A stretch of 40,477 bases of DNA from contig CAJMLL010000019.1 in NCBI GenBank assembly GCA_905214225.1, forward strand, positions 1 through 40,477, read 5' to 3'. Below are positions 32,987-40,477 of the stretch, piece by piece. A program made the position numbers and the translations under genes. The DNA is from an uncultured bacterium (GTDB lineage Bacteria; Bacillota; Clostridia; Peptostreptococcales; Anaerovoracaceae). Every line of letters starts with the position of its first letter. The stretch's first letter is position 1. The notes under the pieces are model-generated. The model saw nothing but the letters and a program-made list of their open reading frames with translations, had not been told where the DNA came from and ran no database searches.

Positions 32987-33694
32987 TTATACATGCAGAA
33001 AATCTGCCGGCGTGAAGTGCAGCAGCGGCGTAAACTCGTCTTCCCCGAACAGGCTGATATAGTCTCTCTCCGCAGATGCAATGATTTTCTCGGCCTGATC
33101 CGGAAGTTCCTCACGAATAACATCGCTCACCGTATAATAGATGTGTGCAGTATGGTAAGTGAAGTCTTTCATACACGATGTGCCGAGCTCTTTCTTCTTC
33201 TCCGCCAGCTTCTCACTGTCCTCTTCCGACAACTGTGTTCCCCAGTCAAATTCACACTGCTTTCCGCCCCAGCTCATCGGATCTCCCTGAGGGGTACAGA
33301 CATTTCCGGTTCCGAAACCTTCATAAACAGCAGCATCGACATTTACACAGTATTCTCTTCCATATTCCAGAAGGTCATATTTTTTCCAGGCCTCACACCA
33401 GGCGCATTTACTGATGTAAGTCTGACAGGTCGGCTCTTTTCTGAGCGTTCCGAACTCCATCTGTCCGTCGTAATCAGGCTTCCATTCTCCGTAGGCCTGA
33501 TTGGTCCAGAGCTTCACCGGGTCTCCGTTATTGCGCGCACGGGCAGCCATACGCATGCCGCGCTCCCTTCCATAGCGGATCATCCCCTTCTGAATGACCT
33601 CATGTGCACGTTCCCTTCCTGACTCTCCAAGGCCCAGAAAGGTATATTTACTAAGTAATGCAAAAATTATTGCTTGATTTTCAATTCTCAACAT
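32987..33694 (-). CDS. L-2-amino-thiazoline-4-carboxylic acid hydrolase-like protein
   Basis: Taking the ATG at 33694, which follows AAGGAGG, gives 235 residues. It matches the ATC hydrolase family by LLSKYTFLGLGESGRERAHEVIQKGMIRYGRERGMRMAARARNNGDP near the start, and ISKCAWCEAWKKYDLLEYGREYCVNVDAAVYEGF in the middle, with conserved Cys, His and Asp. The Pseudomonas enzyme opens the thiazoline ring in the route to cysteine; homologues in gut Bacillota are uncharacterised. It is probably cytoplasmic. Confidence 0.85.
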   Translation of the reverse strand: MLRIENQAIIFALLSKYTFLGLGESGRERAHEVIQKGMIRYGRERGMRMAARARNNGDPVKLWTNQAYGEWKPDYDGQMEFGTLRKEPTCQTYISKCAWCEAWKKYDLLEYGREYCVNVDAAVYEGFGTGNVCTPQGDPMSWGGKQCEFDWGTQLSEEDSEKLAEKKKELGTSCMKDFTYHTAHIYYTVSDVIREELPDQAEKIIASAERDYISLFGEDEFTPLLHFTPADFLHV

Positions 33695-34039
33695 AGCAGG
33701 CAGTCCTCCTTGAAAACTATTAAAACTATTGTACCCTGATTCTTTATGTGAGGCAATATATTCCCCATACAAATATTGCCTGCTTCAGCACAATTTCCGT
33801 GGCAGCTGGTACATCACCCCTTTGCCGCACCTGCCTGCGCGCCTTTGACAATGCCTGTTCGATAAATGACGAATGCGGTCTTGTTATCTTTTGTCAGATA
33901 ACGGGGCAGCACATGCGGACTTGCAGGCTTTCTTTTGTCTTCTGATGATGTTAAAATAATGGGTTGTGAGAATAACAGCCCCGACGCGGCCCGTTGCCCA
34001 TCAGTACTGTTAATATTAAAAGGAGACGAATACTCATAC

Positions 34040-35383
34040 ATGAAGAAATCGAATACAAGAGACATGACCACCGGCACGATCTGGAAGGAACTGCTCCAGT
34101 TCTCTCTGCCGCTGATGGTCGGAAACGTATTTCAAATGCTCTATAATGCGGTCGATTCCATCGTTGTCGGCAATTTCGTCGGCACCAGAGCTCTGGCGGC
34201 GATCGGAGCGACAACGATAATTGTATATATGGCCATTTTCTTTTTCAACGGTTTCTCTGTCGGTGCCGGAGTCGTCATTGCCAATTTTTTCGGTGCGAAA
34301 AACCAGAAATCGCTGCACACCGCCATCGAAACCACTATGGCGGCAACATTTCTGCTCTGCATCATATTCACTGCTGCAGGAATTCTGCTGGTCAATCCCC
34401 TCCTGCATCTGATGAATACGCCTGCAAATGTATTCAAGCCAGCAGCAGCTTATCTCCGGATTTATTTCGGAGGCATCACAGGCCTTCTGATTTATAACAT
34501 GGGAAGCGGCATTCTCCGTGCCGTCGGCGATACTACCCGGCCACTTTATTTCCTTATTCTGACCAGCCTTCTGAACATCGTTCTGGACCTGCTTTTCGTC
34601 TGTGGATTTCATATGGGGATCGCAGGAGCTGCCTGGGCAACCATCCTGTCCCAGTTCATTTCCGCCGCTCTGACCCTGCTTCTTCTGCTCTTCACGAAGG
34701 ACATCTACCGGTTTACGATTGAAGACATACAGATTCATCCGGCGACGCTGAAGAAAATTCTTGCTCTTGGACTTCCGACCGGATTTCAGGCCGTCATCAC
34801 TTCATTTTCCAATGTCTTCGTCCAGGGCTACATCAACCATTTCGGAGCGACGGTCATGGCAGGATGGGCCTGCTATAACAAACTGGATCAGTTTGTTATG
34901 CTCCCAATCATGAGTATGGCCATGGCGTCAACTACATTTGTGAGCCAGAACATCGGCGCAAACGATATTAAGCGGGCAAACCGCGGAACACGCACGGTGA
35001 TTCTGCAAACTCTGACCATCACTGCATCAATTGCGACCATGGTGTGGATTTTCGCCAGATACGCGATCCGGCTTTTCTCATCCGACCCGGCCGTCATCCA
35101 GAGTGGAACATTATTTGTCCGCCTGATCATATATTTCGTCCTGTTCAACTGCATTAACCATACGCTGGCAGGCGCACTCCGCGGCCGTGGCGATTCCATC
35201 GGACCTATGGTAATTATGCTGCTGGGTTATGTTGCCTGCCGCCAGGTCTACCTCTTCTTCATCACCAGATTCGTGGCGAACACGGCTGCCATCGTCGGTT
35301 TCGGCTATCCGGTTGGATGGATGGCCACATGCATCATGGAAGTGCTCTATTTCCACTTCCGCTGGAACAGGAAAAGGCTGTAA
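34040..35383 (+). CDS. MATE family efflux transporter
   Basis: The 447-residue protein has about 12 membrane helices in two related bundles. It starts TTGTIWKELLQFSLPLMVGNVFQMLYNAVDSIVVGNFVG, a strong MATE signature, and has LGLPTGFQAVITSFSNVFVQGYINHFG at the start of the second half. MATE exporters expel drugs or cations by sodium or proton antiport. GGAG lies 14 bases before the ATG, longer than usual; ATG 34064 is an in-frame alternative. It is one of the few plus-strand genes here. Confidence 0.92.
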   Translation: MKKSNTRDMTTGTIWKELLQFSLPLMVGNVFQMLYNAVDSIVVGNFVGTRALAAIGATTIIVYMAIFFFNGFSVGAGVVIANFFGAKNQKSLHTAIETTMAATFLLCIIFTAAGILLVNPLLHLMNTPANVFKPAAAYLRIYFGGITGLLIYNMGSGILRAVGDTTRPLYFLILTSLLNIVLDLLFVCGFHMGIAGAAWATILSQFISAALTLLLLLFTKDIYRFTIEDIQIHPATLKKILALGLPTGFQAVITSFSNVFVQGYINHFGATVMAGWACYNKLDQFVMLPIMSMAMASTTFVSQNIGANDIKRANRGTRTVILQTLTITASIATMVWIFARYAIRLFSSDPAVIQSGTLFVRLIIYFVLFNCINHTLAGALRGRGDSIGPMVIMLLGYVACRQVYLFFITRFVANTAAIVGFGYPVGWMATCIMEVLYFHFRWNRKRL

Positions 35384-35502
35384 GACAGCTGCGGTCAGCC
35401 ATGATGTCATTTCAGGGCATTCCTGCCTTTCCGCGGCGCAGCATTTCCGTTATTCCCGCCGCCGTTTGAATTTTGTCCAATGCAGCTTCTCAACCTCTGC
35501 GC

Positions 35503-35532
35503 TTGACACAGTCAGTGAGAAACTACTATTAT
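35503..35532 (+). promoter_or_regulatory. Promoter of the third nitroreductase gene
   Basis: A consensus TTGACA at 35503-35508 is followed by 18 bases and TATTAT (35527-35532). AAAGGAGG and the ATG at 35566 follow. Confidence 0.65.
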
Positions 35533-35565
35533 TATGGGAATAATAGGAAAAGGAGGAATTCATCT

Positions 35566-36090
35566 ATGGAATTAGATAAAGCAATAAACCGCAGAAAATC
35601 CGTACGTTCTTACACTGGCGAGGGAATTACCGAAGAACAGCTGCAGAAGATTCTTACTTCTGCCTATGAATCTCCGATCGGTATGGGAAAGTACGACAGC
35701 ATTCATCTGACCTTCATCACGAACAAGGAACTTCTGGACGCCATCGATGCCAATGCCGCGAAATTTTTCGGCAATCCATCGCTGCACCCGCTGTACGGCG
35801 CACCGATGCTGATTGTCGTCTCTTCCAATGCCCAGGGGAATGTCGCCAGTGCCAACGTCGCCATGATCCTGCAGAACATGTCCCTGACCGCCGTTGAAGA
35901 AGGCCTCGGCCACTGCGACATCTACGGCGCCACCAGAGCCCTTGTCCAGGACAAAAATCTCCTGGCAAGATTAAATCTGCCTGAGGGCTTCACCCCAACG
36001 GGATCTCTTCTCCTCGGAAAAACGGACGAAAAATACACCGACCGGGAGATTCCGGATGCACATAAGTTTAAGATGAACAGGATTGATTAG
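35566..36090 (+). CDS. Nitroreductase family protein
   Basis: The ATG at 35566 lies nine bases after AAAGGAGG and gives 174 residues. It starts MELDKAINRRKSVRSYTGEGITEEQLQKIL, the classic nitroreductase opening with Arg contacts to FMN. ESPIGMGKYDSIHLTFITN replaces the more usual APSAxNxQPW. NVAMILQNMSLTAVEEGLGHCDIYGA matches the dimer helix. FMN and NAD(P)H are expected; substrate unknown. The insertion-sequence island begins right after it. Confidence 0.92.
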   Translation: MELDKAINRRKSVRSYTGEGITEEQLQKILTSAYESPIGMGKYDSIHLTFITNKELLDAIDANAAKFFGNPSLHPLYGAPMLIVVSSNAQGNVASANVAMILQNMSLTAVEEGLGHCDIYGATRALVQDKNLLARLNLPEGFTPTGSLLLGKTDEKYTDREIPDAHKFKMNRID

Positions 36091-36149
36091 GTCAAGTTAA
36101 TGTACAGAAAAACGAGCCGGCCAGAAACTGACCAGCCCGTTAGCAGCTT

Positions 36150-36405
36150 GACCAGCAAGATTTATGCTTACAGCCAATGTTCACTTTTTCACACAATCCT
36201 AAATGACGTAGATACCACACTTGTCTACAACAAACGCAGATATTCCTGTACTACCTGCAAACGCTCTTTCTCGGAACCAAACCCATTTGCAGATCCAGGA
36301 AGACGAGTTTCCCGATTCACAATTATGCGAGTGATGAAAATGCTTCAAAGTCCTGAGGTCACGTTTGAACTTGCGGCTAAACTGGCTATGATCTCTAAGA
36401 CAACG
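36150..36405 (+). pseudogene. ISL3-family transposase fragment (zinc-finger region)
   Basis: The frame encodes TTLVYNKRRYSCTTCKRSFSEPNPFADPG and RRVSRFTIMRVMKMLQ, then AAKLAMISKTT. This is the N-terminal CxxC zinc-finger and HTH region of ISL3 transposases. The 5' end is degenerate. The protein is cut at ISKTT, exactly where GTAAACGG, a likely IS66 end, begins at 36405. The DDE catalytic part is missing. Confidence 0.8.
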
Positions 36406-36430
36406 TAAACGGTCGCAGAACAGTACATTG

Positions 36431-36479
36431 AAAAAATAACGGCGCTATGAAGGCATTGCATTGCCTGGCCAGCGCCGTT
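36431..36479 (-). terminator. Terminator after IS66 tnpC remnant
   Basis: AACGGCGCT (36438-36446) pairs with AGCGCCGTT (36471-36479). On the minus strand it is followed by ATTTTTT. It lies just after the tnpC stop. Confidence 0.75.
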
Positions 36480-36487
36480 GTTGTTCT

Positions 36488-37430
36488 TTAATTCTCTGTT
36501 TTTTCCTTTTCCAGATTTGACCGGCAGTGCTTTTGCACTTCTTCGCTCCACGGGAGCAGGTCATCCAGAAAGTCCAGGTTCGTATCTTCCAGGTGCTGGG
36601 GGATCACTTCCAGACTCTTCTTTCGGTTCAGTGCATATTTAAATGCCTTTCCGATATTGCTTCCGCCCGGTACTTCATTCAGATGCTGCTGAGCCCATGC
36701 AAAGAAGGACTCTGTCGCTTCACGCAAAGCCTGGATGTCTTCTTCTTTTCGATTTTCTTCCGGGATTTTCAGAAGTTCCTTATCCCGATGCGTAATTTTC
36801 GCGATTCTCTGTACTCCTTCCTCTGCCAGGGTGTACTTTGCCTTTTTCCGGTCCTTACCTCCGGCCGCCTTAATGATGTTAAAGAAGTTTCGTCGGACAT
36901 GCACCCAGCATCCTGCAGATGTATGGATTCCGGCATCTCCTTTTCCAGCTGATGGTAAGAAGCATACCCGTCACTGACAATCACACCATGAAATCCGTTG
37001 ACAAACTCTCTCAGGCAGTCGGTCTTCCGGGTTTTATGGTAATCAAAGAGAATTACCGGATGATCATCGTCGATGTTGCTCCGGTAGACCCACATGTAGC
37101 TTCTGCTTCCGGCATTTTGGAGAAATCTGGTTTTCTGCGGCCTTTTTTCTTTCTGCTTTTCTTTGGCTCAGATTTCGCCGGCTGCTCCTCTGAAGGTTCT
37201 TCTTCCTCAGTCTCTTTCTGCAGAGGCTGATCTCCAGCGGCCGCTTCCGCCTCGTTGACAACGAACTTCAGCTGCCGGTCGTCCGGCTCCTCTGGAGTCT
37301 TCTCTGAGCGGCGGCCAAACATCTGCATCCGGAGCTGGCTCAGCTGATCGGTAAGCTGCTCATTCTCCTGCAGAAGAGAAAGAATCAGCTGGTCTTTTTC
37401 CTCAGAACTCATGCTGTTCAGTTTTTTCAT
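36488..37430 (-). pseudogene. IS66 transposase (tnpC), multiply deleted
   Basis: Three frames carry separate parts. An N-terminal leucine-rich part at 37430-37110 (LILSLLQENEQLTDQLSQLRMQMFGRRSEK) is followed by a middle part (MWVYRSNIDDDHPVILFDYHKTRK, then VIVSDGYASYHQLEKEMPES, with a catalytic-domain Asp) at about 37095-36925. A C-terminal part at 36904-36488 has VRRNFFNIIKAAGGKDRKK and ends DFLDDLLPWSEEVQ. Comparison with IS66 proteins shows loss of the zinc-finger stretch and of the DNNxAER segment before HLEDTNLDF. It is inactive. Confidence 0.85.
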
Positions 37431-37470
37431 TATCGGTTTTTTCAGGTCTTCATTTTACCATTTCCGACCC

Positions 37471-37516
37471 AACAAAAAAAGACCTGAAGCGCATTTTCTT
37501 CAGGTCTTTTTTTGTT
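37471..37516. terminator. 19-bp perfect hairpin between IS66 tnpB and tnpC
   Basis: AACAAAAAAAGACCTGAAG (37471-37489) pairs perfectly with CTTCAGGTCTTTTTTTGTT (37498-37516) around an eight-base loop. A-run and T-run on both sides make it a bidirectional terminator. It separates the two transposition genes. Confidence 0.85.
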
Positions 37517-37529
37517 GAAATTCCAGCGT

Positions 37530-37888
37530 TTACACAATTCTCTTTGGATGCACATTCCGGACAGCTTTCTTCTGATAAATGGTGAGTCCTTCCATCAGCC
37601 AGCGGAACTGCTGCGGGGTAATTTTCTTTACTTCTTCTGTCCTTGTCCATTGAAACCGTCCTCAAGTCTTTTGTAGAGAAGAAGAAAACCGTCACCTTCC
37701 CAGAGCAGTCCTTTGATTCGGTCGCACCGTCTTCCGCAGAAAAGAAACAATGTGCTCCCGACAAATGGATTCATTTCAAACTGCTCCTGTACGATTTCTG
37801 CCAGTCCGTCAATTCCTTTGCGAAGATCTGTATATCCGCAGGCAAGGAAAACGACACTGCGTTTTCCTGCATCAAGATCATTAAGCAT
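37530..37888 (-). pseudogene. IS66 tnpB (Orf2), frameshifted
   Basis: The first frame has FLACGYTDLRKGIDGLAEIV, then FCGRRCDRIKGLLWEGDGFLLLYKRLEDG, the IS66 Orf2 core. About one base is lost near 37660, after which a second frame reads RFQWTRTEEVKKITPQQFRW, LMEGLTIYQKKAVRN, the usual ending. The frame shift stops the first frame at GQKK. So the gene is broken. Confidence 0.9.
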
Positions 37889-37975
37889 GGCTCATCACCT
37901 CCAAAATCAGCCGGAGTTTCTGATCAGAGACGTCTGGAGGAACTTCCACACGGAAACAGCTTCCCTTTGCCGTGA
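37881..37975 (-). pseudogene. C-terminal tail of IS66 tnpA (Orf1)
   Basis: One frame reads GSCFRVEVPPDVSDQKLR then LILEVMSHA, which matches the Orf1 ending, and overlaps the tnpB start. The front of the gene is lost at the junction near 37970. Confidence 0.7.
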
Positions 37976-38499
37976 TCGATCAGCTGGATAACGCCCTCTG
38001 GGATCTGGACCGGGAAGAACGCAGACGGGAACGTAATCTGGCGGTACGGAAACATGTCGATGCCTTTTTTGACTGGTGCAGAGCAAAACAGCCTGAAGCT
38101 GCTCCGAAAAGCAGTATAGCAAAGGCTTTTTCGTATGCCCTGAAACGGGAAGGCGCGCTGAAGACCTTTCTGGATGATCCGGATGTGCCGCTCGACAACA
38201 ATCCCGCCGAGAGAGCAATCCGCCCGTTCTGTACGGGCCGAAACAGCTGGCATATCATCGATACCGTGCGGGGAGCTCAGAACAGCGCTGTGCTGTACAG
38301 TATTGCAGAAACGGCCAAGGCCAACAATCTGGTTCCCTATGAGTATTACAAATATATTCTGGAACAAATGCTCAGGCATATGGACGACACGAACCTGGAG
38401 TTCATGGATGATCTTCTGCCCTGGAGCGATGCAGTTCAAGAAAAAGGTTCTGCTCATGAGATACCAAAACCTGAGGAGATGGAACCCGAAAGTGCATAA
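37972..38499 (+). pseudogene. C-terminal half of a second IS66 transposase
   Basis: The 175-codon frame is the second half of an IS66 TnpC: VRKHVDAFFDWCRAKQ, PKSSIAKAFSYALKR, DDPDVPLDNNPAERAIRPFC (catalytic-domain Asn-Asn-x-x-Glu), SWHIIDTVRGAQNSAVLYSI, AETAKANNLVPYEYYKYILEQM, DTNLEFMDDLLPWSDAVQ. The N-terminal half is missing. It is on the opposite strand from the other element and is better preserved, so it is a distinct copy. Start is a fortuitous GTG. Confidence 0.88.
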
Positions 38500-38508
38500 A
38501 ATCCATTC

Positions 38509-38536
38509 AAAAGCCACCGGAACGACGGTGGCTTTT
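38509..38536 (+). terminator. Terminator after the second IS66 tnpC fragment
   Basis: AAAAGCCACCG (38509-38519) pairs perfectly with CGGTGGCTTTT (38526-38536) around GAACGA. Confidence 0.8.
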
Positions 38537-38687
38537 CTAGTCAAAACACGTGCTATTTGCCGATTACTGTGATAAAATCACCAGAGCGTCTGACAGTGAG
38601 GATAAAATCAAGAACGATTTTATTGTTTCAGAAGCATTATGCTGGTATGCTAATATAGAGTGAAGGGCTAACGGAAAGGAGATTAAG

Positions 38688-38906
38688 ATGAACAAAAAGA
38701 TTATAGATCGATTGCGCAAAATGCTGCAAGCAACTGGACCATACGGGAATGCTTCTGTCGATCAGTTTAATGAGAATTACTTTCGGAATGCAGAATTAAA
38801 GAACGCTGAATCAGCTCGCCCTACGACAAGCGAATCAACTGATAAACGGAAGTGTAACAAGAAAACACGAAAAGGAACACATAATCCTAACGAAAAACAC
38901 GAATAA
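38688..38906 (+). CDS. Small basic hypothetical protein
   Basis: The 72-residue frame starts at an ATG preceded by AAAGGAGATTAAG, a good ribosome site. The translation, MNKKIIDRLRKMLQATGPYG at the start, is rich in Lys, Asn and Thr and ends KKTRKGTHNPNEKHE, so it is very basic and probably disordered. Base composition is more AT-rich than neighbours. No family is recognised. It lies between the insertion-sequence island and the tRNA array. Confidence 0.45.
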   Translation: MNKKIIDRLRKMLQATGPYGNASVDQFNENYFRNAELKNAESARPTTSESTDKRKCNKKTRKGTHNPNEKHE

Positions 38907-39093
38907 AAGTGAGAGTATGAAACAATCGATAGAGTACAACAATGTTCGCAAAAGCTGAATAGGCAATTTTGCACATATGACTACATATCTGAATTGAGGT
39001 AAGTCTGCGATGATTCTTCAAAAGCAAGTTCAGAAGCAAGTTATTTATTCATATCATTGCATAAAAGTCAAATTTCATTTCCATACAAAAAAC

Positions 39094-39150
39094 AACAAAA
39101 AAAGAAGTAAGCCTTCAAAGCATTGATTTCTCAAGCTTCTAACTTACTTC
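39094..39150 (-). terminator. Terminator of the tRNA array
   Basis: On the minus strand GAAGTAAG (39150-39143) and CTTACTTC (39111-39104) form a stem followed by TTTTTTTGTT. It lies just beyond the 3' end of the last tRNA gene. The stretch 38907-39093 shows nothing else. Confidence 0.75.
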
Positions 39151-39167
39151 CTCTATTACACAAAAAG

Positions 39168-39240
39168 TGCTCAGAACTGGAATCGAACCAGTGACACAAG
39201 GATTTTCAGTCCTTTGCTCTACCGACTGAGCTATCTGAGC
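39168..39240 (-). tRNA. tRNA-Phe (anticodon GAA)
   Basis: Acceptor GCTCAGA/TCTGAGC, D-arm AGCTCAGTCGGTAGAGC, anticodon loop ctGAAaa and T-loop TTCGATT are all present. No CCA is encoded. Confidence 0.96.
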
Positions 39241-39262
39241 ATATCTTTCTCTGATTAAATTA

Positions 39263-39338
39263 TGGTGGGCCATCATGGGTTTGAACCAAGGACCTGCCGG
39301 TTATGAGCCGGATGCTCTTACCGCTGAGCTAATGGCCC
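39263..39338 (-). tRNA. tRNA-Met (anticodon CAT)
   Basis: Acceptor GGGCCAT/ATGGCCC, loop ctCATaa and an encoded CCA. Elongator Met is preferred on the CCGGCTCATAACCGG arm; a lysidine-modified Ile tRNA is the alternative. Confidence 0.93.
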
Positions 39339-39348
39339 ATAAAGTAAA

Positions 39349-39425
39349 TGGTCGGGGTGGCAGGATTTGAACCCGCGGCCCACTGGTCCCAAACCAGTTG
39401 CGCTACCAAACTGCGCTACACCCCG
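39349..39425 (-). tRNA. tRNA-Pro (anticodon TGG)
   Basis: Acceptor CGGGGTG/CACCCCG, anticodon arm ACTGGTTTGGGACCAGT and encoded CCA. Confidence 0.96.
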
Positions 39426-39463
39426 TTAATCTTCCGGCTGCTGCAATGTATTCAGAAAAAAAT

Positions 39464-39539
39464 TGGCAGGGGCAGAAGGATTTGAACCCTCGGCACGTGG
39501 TTTTGGAGACCACTGCTCTACCAACTGAGCTATACCCCT
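39464..39539 (-). tRNA. tRNA-Trp (anticodon CCA)
   Basis: Acceptor AGGGGTA/TGCCCCT, anticodon arm GTGGTCTCCAAAACCAC, discriminator G and encoded CCA. Confidence 0.96.
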
Positions 39540-39550
39540 ACAAATTTCAA

Positions 39551-39641
39551 CGGAGAAGGCGAGATTCGAACTCGCGCGGCCCTAATAACGAACCCTAACG
39601 GTTTAGCAAACCGTCCTCTTCAGCCACTTGAGTACTTCTCC
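39551..39641 (-). tRNA. tRNA-Ser (anticodon GCT)
   Basis: Acceptor GGAGAAG/CTTCTCC, anticodon arm CGGTTTGCTAAACCG, and the long variable arm of serine tRNA. No CCA is encoded. Confidence 0.95.
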
Positions 39642-39679
39642 ACAAAAGGCTTACAGCATCTTGAATATGGAATTTTCTA

Positions 39680-39766
<87 letters not shown>

Positions 39767-39798
39767 ACGTGGGAACTATTTACCCATTTAATAAGGTT

Positions 39799-39874
39799 TG
39801 GTGACCCATCCGAGATTCGAACTCGGGACACCTTGATTAAAAGTCAAGTGCTCTGCCACCTGAGCTAATGGGTC
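39799..39874 (-). tRNA. tRNA-Lys (anticodon TTT)
   Basis: Acceptor GACCCAT/ATGGGTC, anticodon arm CTTGACTTTTAATCAAG and encoded CCA. Confidence 0.96.
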
Positions 39875-39880
39875 ATACAA

Positions 39881-39952
39881 CTGGGGTAGCAGGAATCGAA
39901 CCTTCGTATGAGGGAGTCAAAGTCCCTTGCCTTACCACTTGGCTATACCCCA
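39881..39952 (-). tRNA. tRNA-Gln (anticodon TTG)
   Basis: Acceptor TGGGGTA/TACCCCA, anticodon arm GGGACTTTGACTCCC. No CCA is encoded. Confidence 0.95.
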
Positions 39953-39984
39953 CTGAACCCCGGGTATATTAAGTATAAAAAGAA

Positions 39985-40058
39985 TGAGCCCTCGGAGATT
40001 CGAACTCCGGACACACGGCTTAGAAGGCCGTTGCTCTATCCAGCTGAGCTAAGAACCC
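39985..40058 (-). tRNA. tRNA-Arg (anticodon TCT)
   Basis: D-arm AGCTCAGCTGGATAGAGC, anticodon arm ACGGCCTTCTAAGCCGT and T-loop TTCGAAT are clear. The acceptor GGGTTCT/AGGGCTC relies on three G-U pairs. No CCA is encoded. Confidence 0.92.
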
Positions 40059-40065
40059 ATAAAAA

Positions 40066-40139
<74 letters not shown>

Positions 40140-40148
40140 ATGTTTAAT

Positions 40149-40223
40149 TGGAGCGGAAGACGAGATTCGAACTCGCGACCCCCGCCTTGGCAAGGCGGTG
40201 CTCTACCCCTGAGCCACTTCCGC
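40149..40223 (-). tRNA. tRNA-Gly (anticodon GCC)
   Basis: Acceptor GCGGAAG/CTTCCGC, anticodon arm CCGCCTTGCCAAGGCGG, discriminator T and encoded CCA. Confidence 0.96.
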
Positions 40224-40228
40224 AAAAG

Positions 40229-40310
40229 TCGAGGGAGATGGATTCGAACCATCGTAAGCTAAGCTAACGGATTTACAGTCCGCCCCCTTTAGCCACTCGG
40301 GCATCCCTCG
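40229..40310 (-). tRNA. tRNA-Tyr (anticodon GTA)
   Basis: Acceptor CGAGGGA/TCCCTCG, anticodon arm CGGACTGTAAATCCG and a long variable arm. No CCA is encoded. Confidence 0.95.
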
Positions 40311-40343
40311 ATATTCATAATTCTACGTTCAAATAAGTTTGAA

Positions 40344-40418
40344 TGGAGCTGGCGGGGGGAATCGAACCCTCAACCTGCTGATTACAAATCAGCTGCTCTA
40401 CCGTTGAGCCACGCCAGC
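40344..40418 (-). tRNA. tRNA-Thr (anticodon TGT)
   Basis: Acceptor GCTGGCG/CGCCAGC, anticodon arm GCTGATTTGTAATCAGC, discriminator T and encoded CCA. Confidence 0.95.
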
Positions 40419-40424
40419 ATATAT

Positions 40425-40477
40425 TGGCGACCAAGACCGGGTTCGAACCGGTGACCTCCAGCGTGACAGGCTGGCAT
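40425..40477 (-). tRNA. tRNA-Asp (anticodon GTC), cut by the window edge
   Basis: The 3' part is present: anticodon arm CCAGCCTGTCACGCTGG, T-loop TTCGAAC, discriminator G and encoded CCA. The 5' acceptor and D-arm lie outside the window. Confidence 0.93.

Larger units (their letters stand above)
36405..37975 (-). mobile_element. Decayed IS66-family element
   Basis: Read on the minus strand the element has the IS66 order: tail of tnpA, tnpB with a frameshift, a strong hairpin, then tnpC with large deletions and a terminator. Its left end starts GTAAACGG at 36405, similar to the GTAAGCG of IS66 ends, and interrupts an ISL3-like transposase. The other end is lost at a junction near 37970 with an oppositely oriented IS66 fragment. 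Confidence 0.8.

Overview
The window is a chromosomal segment of an anaerobic, roughly 50% GC member of the Bacillota. A Lachnospiraceae-like or Erysipelotrichaceae-like gut or rumen anaerobe is my inference. Support comes from strong Shine-Dalgarno sites, a glycyl radical enzyme (GRE) operon, IS66 and ISL3 remnants, an M64 peptidase with a Gram-positive-type signal peptide, and a tRNA array typical of Firmicutes. Almost all protein genes are on the minus strand.

Layout. 0.1-1.5 kb: a nitroreductase and a metal-dependent cyclase-family hydrolase with a long leader. 2-4.4 kb: a secreted M64-type metallopeptidase that carries a second, catalytically dead copy of its peptidase-like domain. 5-6.2 kb: a membrane diguanylate cyclase. 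6.4-8.1 kb: a hipBA toxin-antitoxin operon whose near-consensus promoter is overlaid by a palindromic operator, beside a gene remnant and a cluster of CTCGGGAAAT hairpins. 9-10.8 kb: a nitroreductase divergent from thiaminase II (tenA), with a nitrilase C-terminal remnant fused behind tenA. 11-13.5 kb: a hypothetical gene, three consecutive terminator-like hairpins, an LUD-domain gene, a Phd/ParE-type toxin-antitoxin pair and a second broken nitrilase-family gene.

13.7-20.3 kb: an esterase, then (in transcription order) the operon GRE - activating enzyme - AAT-family amino acid permease - aldo/keto reductase, closed by a terminator. The GRE has its cysteine and glycyl radical motif, but has GCIQP where characterised dehydratases/lyases have GCVE. 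It is the best candidate here for undescribed chemistry, possibly on an imported amino acid. Behind a 500-base leader with palindromes lie a divergent pyrroline-5-carboxylate reductase paralogue translationally coupled to a peptide deformylase, and a PhzF isomerase.

23-36 kb: small housekeeping and accessory genes (FMN-binding protein, aminoacyl-tRNA deacylase, DUF1905, GNAT, phosphatase plus MacB-like ABC exporter, a helix-hairpin-helix membrane protein, a DUF4236 protein, YbjQ, canonical ProC, an ATC-hydrolase-like protein, a MATE exporter, a nitroreductase). 36.1-38.5 kb: a decayed insertion-sequence island in which an IS66 element appears inserted in an ISL3-like transposase and abuts an oppositely oriented IS66 tnpC fragment. 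39.1-40.5 kb: an array of at least 14 minus-strand tRNA genes ending in a terminator; the last (Asp) is cut by the window edge.

All calls come from reading translations and DNA motifs; no database search was possible.
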